From assembly GCA_963971425.1 (NCBI GenBank), contig OZ020519.1, positions 1,504,028 through 1,568,027 of the forward strand: a stretch of 64,000 bases of DNA. Reading direction: 5' to 3'. Source of the DNA: Bryoerythrophyllum caledonicum. Taxonomy: Eukaryota; Streptophyta; Bryopsida; Pottiales; Pottiaceae. Made by a program: the position numbers and the translations under genes. Below, piece by piece: positions 55,062 to 64,000 of the stretch; the first letter of the stretch is position 1, and the number at the start of each line of letters is the position of its first letter. The notes below the pieces were generated by a model. It was not told the origin of the DNA. It worked only from the letters and a program-made list of their open reading frames with translations, and made no database searches.

Positions 55062-55597
55062 AGATTAAATGTAGGTTCTGAGAATGCCATAAGTTCAAGG
55101 GAGACGTAGTTCAACGAATTCCGTAGTAGAGATGTTAAGAGACGCCGCCCTTGAACTAAAAAGAAGATTATCAATAATGCTATAGTATCAGGTGTTCAAA
55201 AATAATATCCATGAAGAGTACAGTGTTTCTAAAAATGTCAGGGAGGAGCACTAATGAGCTATAGAGTGTAATCAAGTATTGAATTAACGAGGCCGTCAAT
55301 AACCATCTCAAGTTGCAGCCAAAATATCCTCAAGTCCAGAGAATGGCGGCGAACTCAATGTAATTCATGAGAGTACCAGGACTGTCAGCACAGAGACCGA
55401 TGAATAACTCAATATGTGAATCAATGAACGTGGGTTCTACCTGGGATTTCGACTTGGTAATTAGGAATAATTGTCAGATGAATGAACGCGTTAGACTTAT
55501 TGGTGGCGGTCGCTATATAGGAATAGAATGAGTAGGGGCTCTCGACAAGAATGGAGTGGTAAACTTGACATAGAAGGGAAACTGCAACTCAAGGGCT
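55062..55597. promoter_or_regulatory. Shared upstream region of two divergent genes
   Basis: The 536-bp gap between the start codons of the transposase (minus) and the large gene (plus). It must hold both 5' UTRs and promoters. No palindrome of the GCCGA-NN-TCGGC type is found in it. Confidence 0.5.
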
Positions 55598-58500
55598 ATG
55601 CCGAAGAGACGCCGAAAACAAACATTGTTCTTTACGAATAGAAAGCAACTGAAACGATCCAGGCAGATTAGAGCGATGAGATCCAGCAATAGATTGGCGG
55701 ATGTTGGGGACACAGCAAGAGTACTTGAGTTTGATGGGACAGGAAAGGCCAGAGTGGGGGAGGTAGGAGCAAGTTTGACAAGTGAGGATGGCGTCGGTGA
55801 ATGCGGCAGTGCCTATGAGACGGAGCAATTGTCTCACCCAGGTAAGTGGAACTGACCGCTTGAATGCTTAGAAAGTCTCTATTGACTGCAACTAATTGCT
55901 TTCTCAGTCATGTCGACATCATTGCTATAACACACGGTATTTCAGCTATACTCGATTAGCAACAATCAACGCTTTTACTCTCGTGCTTAGGATTTCAGAT
56001 CATCGCTCTGACCTTCGTTTTTCTTACTGTGATCGACCTAATGCCCCGTAAGAGATGACAGAGGGTTTCAGTCATCAGAGTCTTTGCGGGCGACATTTAT
56101 ATGCAAACACTATTTGTGTTGACGTCATCGCAGAATATCGAGATCTTCATAGTTTAGCGATAGAAGGACCAGACGAAGGGCGGTGCTCGGCGGCCGTCAA
56201 TGAGGGTTAGTATCTCCTGTCTATCTTTGATTATTTGGTTAGCGCAGAACATTCGACAACAATGCGCAACCGTAGAGAGGCTGCCCCAGGTGCTTCATAC
56301 TGTATGCGGCGCACAGAGTTGTTCATACTAACTTGTATCGAAGTGAACGCAGAGGAACGAGATCCTAGTATGACGATGGAGGACGCTGAAATTTGGAGGA
56401 GCATGGCAAACATCAATGACGGTATGTAACTCTTCTAGCATCACAAACTCAATTTCATCGTTCTCGATTGGGTCTCGTCGATGGAGCTGTCGCTGGCAAC
56501 TGAGTGAACACATTCCTTAGAAGTAGGGATAGCTGAGGCTAAGGCTCCACCCTCTCGGGCATCAAGCGCAAGCTCCTGGGAGCTGCCGACATCGGCAGCC
56601 TTTTGTTGGCATCGCGATCCGCGTTGGTTGCGGCGCCAACAGGGGGCTGCCGATGTCGGCAGCTCCCAGGTGCTGACGCTCGATGCGCGAGAGCGCCACC
56701 ACCTGGAGGCAGCCAACATCGGCAGCTCCCAGGTGCCGCGTCTCAGTGCGCAAGAGCGCCAACACCTGGAGGCTGCCGACATCTGCAGCCCCTTGCTGGC
56801 GCCGCAACCTACGCCGGTCGCGATGCCATCAGGGGGCTGCCGATGTCGGCAGCCTCCAGGCACTTCATACAGTAAGCGTCAAACAGAGTTTTGCATGCTA
56901 AACGTCCGTTGATGTGAATGCAGAGGGACGAGATCCTAATAGTATGGCGATGGAGGACGCCGAAATTAGAAGATGCTCGAAGGACCTCAATGGCGGTATG
57001 TAACTCTTGTTACATTCCAACTCATTTTCATCTTTCTCGATATATTTTTTTTGGCACAGAACCAAGCCGGTCGGTCCAGTTCTGTAGTGTGTACATGAGG
57101 CCATTTAAAAACTGCGTCGAATAAGTAAACAACTGTGCAAATGGGTACAACAATAAATCACCTTGATCGATCTCCGAAATGAACGTTTTTAGCCGAAGTT
57201 GGACAATTAAGAAGTTGTTCCGGTGCTGAATGAGCTAATCAGCATCGTCTCTCCTCCTAGAGAGCTTAACCCCTAAAGTCGAAAGCCCTCAAAACTGCCA
57301 AAAACCCTGAAAACTGCCCTCTTTCAATGCAAGGTAAAAAATTTTAACTTTGACAAATTTTCGAGTATGTAACCGTAAGATCTAGTACCTAACTTGTACA
57401 TGTACATGTACATGTAAATTTTTTCCTTGTTGTAGAATGGAAAACTAATGTTTTGGGGGCCAATAAAACCATTTTCGAAAGGAAATTTGACATGAGGCTC
57501 TTTAAATTCTTGTTCCTATGTGAGTAAGGAATATGTCCATATAATTTTTACACTCATAGGACCTATAAAACCTAAAGAAATGCTTAATTTTTCACATGGA
57601 GGTATGCTGAATTAAAAAGTAAAATCTCAATTATTGGTGAATTTTTGAAATTACTGCGATCTAATTGATTTTGGGCAGATTTTGAGAATAAATGAGCATA
57701 TACCGCAGTTTTGGGCAGATTTCAGCATGACCTAACAGTGTTTTCAAACTTTGACCGTGAATATCTCCTAAAGTATGAGGAATTTTAAAGCATGAATGGT
57801 GTCATTTTAAAGGTATGGAAAAACTCTACAACCTCCCAGATGTTGAACTTCATTCGATCTAAATTTAGTAACTGAGAGCCTGAGATCGACCACATTCTGG
57901 TCGATTTCAACTTTAGTGGTTAACCTATGAATAATTAGTCCACAAGCAGAGCTCTCTGGAATCAACCCGAAAACAGATGAGAACTACGTAGGTGCGTCTC
58001 AACCAAATGAGTCACCACTAGATACATGGTCGTGTCTTCATAATCTTGTTCACAAAGCCTGTAACAGGAGTCCAAGGATCATTCCTCCGAATGTAATCAA
58101 TTCCCGGAATCCAGCACTAAACTGTTCATACATTTATCCAGCTATGTTCAGTATGAATGTCCATCATTAGCTACTTCAAAATTCTATCTTTCACCTCACG
58201 TTAAACAATCGTCGGTCCAGTTTCTATTTCCTTTTTTTTTCTTGCACAAAACAAAGCCGGTCGGTCCAGTTATCCGGTGTGTGCATATTGAAACCATTTC
58301 CAACTTGACGAAACCCTAGAGAAACAAGTAACTCAAGTAAGAATGATACATCTCTAGCTTGGCGAGAGTAGTTAATGTTGCGAATGTACACGGGTTGTTG
58401 TGAATGTAGTAGTGTCTGTTGTGAACGAACAGACACAATTCATGTAGATCCAAGAACCCGTGGTCGAACCCTAGGTTTAGGGTTCAGGGTGTATATAAAT

Positions 58501-61500
58501 ATCATCATCTGGGTGTCCCGGTTTAAGGATAGGAAGGTGACGCTACAACAACACAAATTGCTGCATTCAAACTACATCGCCAAGTCCATTCGTTTGCGAC
58601 GTTGTGTATTTAAAGTTGCTGTTGGATTCGGAGAAGTGGTCTGCATGATTCTCGAGCATGCATTATCAGCTACACCAGCATATTTTAAACTACACTGTAA
58701 TACCTAAGATTAGGACCAGGGTTTTGAGACACCAATTAGCGTAGCTTTTTTCGGGGGATGAGTCTTTAATTTATGATATTTTAAGTCGGATAACCAATCA
58801 GCGCCAAGCCGTCCAAATCGAGGCCGTCTAATTCCCGGCAGATCTCTGGGGGACGGATTATGCATGCTTTGGTGCGCGCCAAGCCCTCAATTCAATTTCA
58901 GGGCTCTATAAGCAGGCCTCGAACAAGGTAGGCATTTCAGTGCATCATTACACCAAATCATTGAAGTCGCGACATTGGAGTTCTCAGTTGCAAGTGAGTG
59001 AAGGAATTTCTTGACAATAGGGTAAGCTGAGGCTAAGACTCCATCCTCTCGTGAATCCAGCCCCGGCACCTAGAGGATGCCGACATCGGCAGCTCTCTGT
59101 TGGCGTCGCGACCAGCGTTGGTTGTGGCGCCAGTAGGGGGCTGCCGATGTCGGCAGCTCCCAGGTGCCGGGGCTCCGTGCACAAGAGCGCCAGGTCCTGG
59201 AGGCTGCCGACATCGGCAGCCCCTTGCTGACGCCGCAACCTACGCGGGTCGCGATGCCAACAGGGGGCTGCCGATGTCGGCAGCCTCCAGGCTCTTCATA
59301 CTGTATACGGCGAACTGAGTTTTGTATGCTAAATGTGCGTTGATGTGAATGCAGAGGAACGACATCCAAATTGTATGGCGATGGAGGACGCCGAAATTAG
59401 AAGGAGCTCGGAGGACGTCAATGACGGTATGTAACTCTTGTTGCATCCCAACTCATTTCCATGTTTCTCGACTAATTTTCTTTCGCACAGAATCAAGCCG
59501 GTCGGTCCAGTTTTCCGGTGTGTGCATTAGGCGATTGAAAAACTGAATCTATTCTGTATCTTGGTCGGATTTTCACGTAGGACGTTACTGTACAGTTGTT
59601 ACTTGTCACTGGGATTCGAACTAAAGAAATCTTCATGCCATTTAGAAGTTCAGGTACCATATTAAAGCATTTCCAACTTGACAAAATCCTAGGGAATCAA
59701 GTAACTCACGTAAGAATGATAGATTTCTATCTAGGCCAGAGTAGTACTGTTGTGAATGTTGTATTCTCTGTTGCGAACGACCAGATACTGTATACACAAT
59801 TCATGTTAATCCAACTACCTGGTTCCGGACCCTAGATTTAGGGTTTATGGTGTAAATAAAAAACATCATCAGGGAGTCCAGGTTTAGGGACAGCAAGGTG
59901 ACGCTACAACGTTACAACTGCTGCATGCAATCTACTTCGTTAAGTCCATTTGTATGTGCCGTACCGTATTTTTAGTTAAAGTTATAGTCTGCATGCTGCT
60001 CGCACAACATAATCTGCTACGCTAAATGGCCAAGCCTGGCATATTTGAAGCAGCTCGGTGACACCGAAGATTAGGACCGACTTATGATGTCGATCAAGCT
60101 TACACAGGCTTCCGTCACTCCAACGACCATAGCTTTTTTCGGGGACTGAGTCAACAATATATAATATTTTACGCGTGGATGCGGCGCCAGCAGGGGGCTG
60201 CCGATGTCGGCAGCCTCCTCGTGCCTCCTCGTGCCAGGGCTCTATGCCGGGGCTCCAGGTGCTTGGACGCATGTTTCCAAGAGTGGCTTTTATAAGTGCG
60301 CCAGATCAAGACTGATCTATTCAATCCATAATCTCTTTTGCTCCCGATTGTAGTTCATAATCTTTGAATTGTTGTCCTTATTCAGCATTGGAAGAAGGAG
60401 AAGCGGAGGCTACAGCCCCGGCTCTTGCTGGTTTATCTCATCGGTCACAGCCTGAAATCTTTGAAGAAGGTAATTCTTCAGTTGCATCAATTCTGAATTC
60501 ATGATAACTGGCTAACATGCTCTGAATCCTTAGGTGATGATGGCGGGGAGGCTCATACTTTGGACAATGAATCGATCATCGAGGACGTTCCACTTTCTGA
60601 TAATGGAGATCAACTGCGTGATTGCGAACCGGCTGTTGAACTATCAGCCGAAGAGCTGGGGAGGGAAATGGATAAGTTGGTAGTCATGGAGTCATCGAAC
60701 ACCAGTCTTATCCTTGACGAACGGCGATTCAAGCCAAGAAACAAGTCGAAGCTAAGTATTCCCCTATGCCGAATGTTGCCTCTCGCTGCGGTAAGACCAT
60801 ACCTAAAAAACGATGTCATGGCACTTGGAGCACAGTTTGTGACCACAGGCTATATGGACGGCCACGGAGTGTTCTACGTTGCCATCCATGATAATGAGGG
60901 CAGATCGCAGGAAGTGACGCATGAAGTTAAAGCAAAATGGAGCCCATTGTGGGTTAAGGCTGACGATGAGTTCGAGATTGAGTTAATGAAAGAAGAGGTA
61001 TGGATGCAGTTCTCGGGAAAAATGTTCTTCGTGTGGGACGGTAATCACAGGCTCGCAGCGTGGTTACCTATAATTAATAGAGATCACAACAATGACCCAG
61101 CATGGCATTATGCGGTTGAGTCAATCATTCTTGAAGTTGATGGACAGGTGGGGCGCCTCCAAACCGCGCTTCACCAAGTGAATTGGTACGCTTCTGGACC
61201 AATTCGTGATAAATTTTCTTGCTTTGTACTTTTCTAACTGTGTTTCCTTTAAAATGCAGGAGGAACCAAACTGGACATGTAAAACTTAACCTCGTTCACA
61301 AGCTCTACCGCATGCAAGGAATTGCTGGACAGCCTTTGAAGTTTTTTGAAGATTTGGTATCGAAAGAGGACCTCGCAAGCGCGGATAAGAAGCAAAAGTC
61401 TGCAAATCAACACACATGGTATACATTGACAGTCGATGCTCTCATTGGTGTCCTCTATCAGGTACATGTAAAATTGATTCTCCTTATATCTCATTCTTTC

Positions 61501-63949
61501 AGTACATTGTATCAGCCTTGATTTAAAAGTGCCATCGATTGAATTGATTATCATTACCCTTGCCGACATCGAATAGTCTATAGATTGAATCGGTCCCATA
61601 GGTTCACCTCATCTCCTGATGACGATGTAGGCACCATCTTACTTGAGCAGGCCTCTTTAGTAATGCTCAAAATCTTGTAGTTACCGGTCCCTGTCCGTTT
61701 TGTTTTTTCCATGTTTTTTTTTTTCTGATTAGCATTTTTCTATTTAGACCCCTAACTGAATGCTATTGATCTCGTTTTTCCAGCAAGAGTTAGGTGACGC
61801 TGTCGCCCATGCTACTAGGAAGTTCAAAGAACAGTTTCCAGAGAAATCTTGCGAGTGGAACACTGGGAAACTTCATGAGGTTATTGGGAAAGCGGTTGCC
61901 AAGATCAGGAAGGACCGGCGGTCCGAAGTAATGAAGCAGCTTCCCATTGCAGATCCGAAGCATACGCCGCATTTTCTAGGTGAGGTGCGAAAGCACTATG
62001 AGAACCACGAAGATGACCCTGAAATGTCTCAGGAGAAGCTCTGGTACCTTGCGACATCAACCATGGATCCCTCAACGAAGGTCAAGTGGTTGCAGCGTTG
62101 GAATATGCCTACATCGCTTCGGGCAGCTGTGCGGTTTCCTCGATCAAAGTTCGCTGACCACTCATTTCCAGAATGGCTGCACAAGGCCACCTGGTGGGCG
62201 CAGGTATGCAATTTTGCTGCATACTCGCTGTAAAATTCTATGTTTAATGTTCCTTCATTTTATATGTTCGATGTTTCCAGATTGCCAGTGATGTTCAAGA
62301 CCTCTTCACTGCCTCCCTATCTGATCTCAATGTCACGATCGACTATCACCCGGCTGGTCAATGCGCTGTGAAGACTCTTCCAGATTACGTCGAGGAGATG
62401 CGGATCCAGCTATGGGATCTTGCATTTGTTCAGGACTTCGAGGTCAATAAAACGCATAAGAATAAACAGCCGGAGGACCAGATCGGATTGGCCGAGGCGG
62501 TTTCTAGAGTTCTATACAGGTACTACCAATTTGTTCTCCTTCCTCGAAGTGCAGTGTCGAAGACTCCTGCATTCTTTCCTGGATTCTTGGACAGAAGAAG
62601 TGACAATTGCATGATAACTGACGAGATTGCGAAGAGGTGGGGTGAAGAGCATTTTGCAACTTGCGGTTGGTACTTAGATTGCCCACTGAAATGCCCTCCG
62701 TCTTTTGAGATTTCCCTAAGGAATGGGATACAGCCAGCCTTGATTGGCACGGAGGTACTTGTGCACCCGCCCGCCTCCGACGCCACAACCTCGAAGCCCC
62801 GAGTGTCAAAGCGCAAAGCCGAAGAGGAGGCAAAGAAGAAAGCTGCTGCGGAATTTTCCCTGAAGGCGGCAGCTGAAGCAGAAGCGAGAATTCTCTTGTT
62901 ATCAGAGGCGGCGGCAGTGGATTCCAGCCGGAAGACAACGCTGGAACCAATGTTCACGGCCACAACCGAGATGGATTTAGATGTTGCCGTCCCCGAGTTC
63001 GCTCCGGTATTTTGTCCACCACGGCCTTCAACTTGCCCGGAGGTATCGGCTGCGGACGTAGACTTTGGTCTTGTGAATCCAGACCCTATCATCTCTGAAC
63101 AGCGGAAGAAACGTGTGGCTTCGACGAAGCCCCAGACCAAGCTATCCTCCTCTATTCGATCTCGTGTTTTTGTTGCCAACTTCAGTATAAGAAATATAAT
63201 GGAGGATTTGCCCAACGTCCATCCAAACCTTCAAGAACTCAACAACTTTGCCCTCCAGGTACTCCTCTCATTAACTTAGAATTCAGTTCCACTTACCATT
63301 CAACTATTTTGTACTGATTTCATGTTATGTACTCATTATGCAATTTGTTTGCATTCCGTTTTCTTCAACGCCAATGTCGGTACCTCGTTTATGGAAAGGA
63401 AATACTCCTTTCATGTATTCTCCAAGCATTGCCAACATCGGCACTTGTATTTCATAAGCTCTCGTTCTGTTTTGTTATTATTTTTTTTCACTCTACTTTC
63501 AATCTGTTCTGTTATTTGTTTCATCCTTTGCTATCTTCTATTCGGTTTTTGATATTCGAGCTCATGCCTTTTTTATAAATTAAAGCCTCTTCGTTTTTCA
63601 GGTTAAGGATGAAACTGGGACACTCTCTCTTTCTGCGAAGTGCCCGCATAGCGGCTTCGATTTGATTATTGGAGATTTGAAGGACGGCATGACGGTTCCC
63701 GGGGTCTCCGAGAACTCTGGTTTCATCCCAGTATGGAATCAGTATGCCGTTGAGGACACGGAGACGCTTTTTGAGTTCGCGGAGCATTTTCTTCAAGCGA
63801 AGGGGGCTGTTCTATTGTTTGTCCCCGACGTTCCCAGTATAAAAGCGGATGTCCTCTCATTTGCGGCTGCTTATAGCTTTCAGCCGATTCGTGAGTGGTG
63901 GGGAATTAACGACCTTCCCTTGTCATCGTTCTTCTCTCCTGCTGTCCAG
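55598..63949 (+). CDS. Large multi-exon gene with ParB-like and methyltransferase-like parts (partial)
   Basis: Ten exons fit in phase: 55598-55841, 56353-56421, 56924-56995, 59355-59426, 60386-60469, 60534-61185, 61260-61461, 61784-62203, 62281-63258, 63602-63949, then a donor GTATAA; the gene leaves the window. They give 1047 codons. N-terminus MPKRRRKQTLF is basic, a likely nuclear signal. Exons 2-4 are a triplicated module. Exon 6 carries VWDGNHRLAAW (about residues 347-357), like the DGNHR/GxxR box of ParB/sulfiredoxin folds, preceded by a segment resembling the ParB lead-in (LAAVRPYLKNDVMALGAQF). Exon 9 has a bipartite basic patch and an Ala/Glu coiled coil. Exon 10 (from about 932) has DLIIGDLKDGM where N4/N6 methyltransferases have DPPY-like motif IV, followed by AVLLFVPD and a late W. 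Function is inferred only; I do not know a named homologue. Confidence 0.6.
56353..56421 (+). other. Repeated exon, copy 1 of 3 (69 nt)
   Basis: Preceded by GAACGCAG and followed by GTATGTAAC. It codes for an acidic segment with MTMEDAEIWR. Length is a multiple of three, with phase 1 at both sides. Confidence 0.7.
56582..56853. repeat. Array of five 18-bp inverted repeats spaced 63-64 bp
   Basis: GCTGCCGA-NN-TCGGCAGC or a close variant at 56582, 56646, 56709, 56772 and 56836. The spacers are of two kinds; the last spacer (56790-56835) is the reverse complement of the first (56600-56645), so the whole array can fold into a long hairpin. It lies in an intron of the large plus gene. Confidence 0.9.
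56924..56995 (+). other. Repeated exon, copy 2 of 3 (72 nt)
   Basis: Preceded by GAATGCAG and followed by GTATGTAAC. It has MAMEDAEIRR; 72 nt, same phase as the other copies. Confidence 0.7.
57266..57923. mobile_element. piggyBac-like MITE in intron of the large plus gene
   Basis: Left TTAACCCCTAAAGTCGAAA (57266-57284), right the inverse of TTAACCACTAAAGTTGAAA (57905-57923). TTAA at both ends, 658 bp, no gene. It interrupts the duplicated segment around the repeated exons, so it came in after the duplication. Confidence 0.8.
57398..57416. repeat. TGTACA/CATGTA short palindromic repeat
   Basis: Three and a half copies of ACATGT (TTGTACATGTACATGTACATG). A simple-sequence palindrome inside the piggyBac-like MITE. 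Confidence 0.85.
59076..59284. repeat. Array of four 18-bp inverted repeats spaced 63-64 bp
   Basis: Copies at 59076, 59140, 59203 and 59267. The spacer order is A, B, inverse of A, so the array is a long imperfect hairpin. A single extra copy stands at 60197-60214. Confidence 0.9.
59355..59426 (+). other. Repeated exon, copy 3 of 3 (72 nt)
   Basis: Preceded by GAATGCAG and followed by GTATGTAAC; it has MAMEDAEIRRSS. In the same phase as copies 1 and 2. Confidence 0.7.
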
Positions 63950-64000
63950 GTATAACACGATTTTCTGTTCTGTTTCATTCTTGGATTCTGGTCTTCGATT

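Larger units (their letters stand above)
58224..60140. repeat. Intron segments in diverged direct duplication
   Basis: Blocks beginning with AGCCGGTCGGTCCAGTT occur at about 57065, 58255 and 59496. The last two are followed by matching sequence that includes GTGAATGTnGTnnnnTCTGTTG, TTTAGGGTT and AAGGTGACGCTACAAC (58380-58560 and 59740-59910). Together with the repeated exons this shows that an exon-intron unit was copied more than once. Confidence 0.7.

Noticed and set aside
56441-56912. ORFs on both strands across the palindrome array at 56.6 kb (and the like at 59.1 kb)
   Set aside because: Frames across 63-64-bp GC-rich repeats; splice sites place the real exons outside the array.
1-64000. 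tRNA, rRNA, CRISPR, bacterial operon signals
   Set aside because: None was found; the only tRNA-like sequence is the retroelement primer site at 15118-15135.

Overview
The window looks like nuclear DNA of a land plant or close algal relative, most likely a non-seed streptophyte. It holds two recognisable plant genes: an inactive chloroplast FtsH-like protein of FTSHI5 type, and a SYP13-type plasma-membrane syntaxin split into 13 coding exons with GT-AG introns. GC-rich coding sequence sits in AT-rich, transposon-filled spacer. The species cannot be named from the sequence.

Layout. 0.4-2.3 kb: minus-strand ORFs, one resembling NIF/FCP1-type HAD phosphatases. 2.9-4.9 kb and 10.8-12.5 kb: two diverged, broken copies of one unrecognised gag-like coding unit (minus strand). 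Between them lie a minisatellite (5.1-6.4 kb), a 21-bp tandem repeat, a TCCGGA-rich stretch and a striking CTTAAG-rich stretch. 15.1-26.0 kb: a degraded Ty3/gypsy element with a tRNA-Asp-type primer site, extra ORFs upstream of gag, and gag-protease-RT-RNase H-integrase. A 2.8-kb Tc1-like transposon with 580-bp terminal inverted repeats sits inside its RNase H/integrase junction. 27.3-30.5 kb: decayed kinase-like and RING-like ORFs around a GC-rich palindromic block. 31.1-33.9 kb: hAT transposase and PIF1/Helitron helicase relics.

35.6-39.7 kb: the intronless FTSHI5-like gene. 40.3-46.4 kb: the complete syntaxin gene, whose introns are loaded with nested small transposons, among them a family with TTAA target sites and CCCCTAAAG termini (piggyBac-like). 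49.3-50.0 kb: a 30-bp minisatellite.

50.9-63.9 kb is the most unusual part. A MULE-type transposase gene (minus) is divergent, over a 536-bp gap, from a large multi-exon gene (plus) that runs off the window. The plus gene has an in-phase triplicated exon, a ParB-like DGNHR motif and a C-terminal segment reminiscent of N4/N6 DNA methyltransferases. Around and inside both genes are at least 13 copies of an 18-bp inverted repeat (GCTGCCGA-NN-TCGGCAGC), spaced at 63-64 bp inside two hairpin-like blocks. My inference is that this is one transposon system coding a transposase plus a DNA-binding or DNA-modifying partner that recognises these sites; this is a hypothesis, not a demonstrated function.
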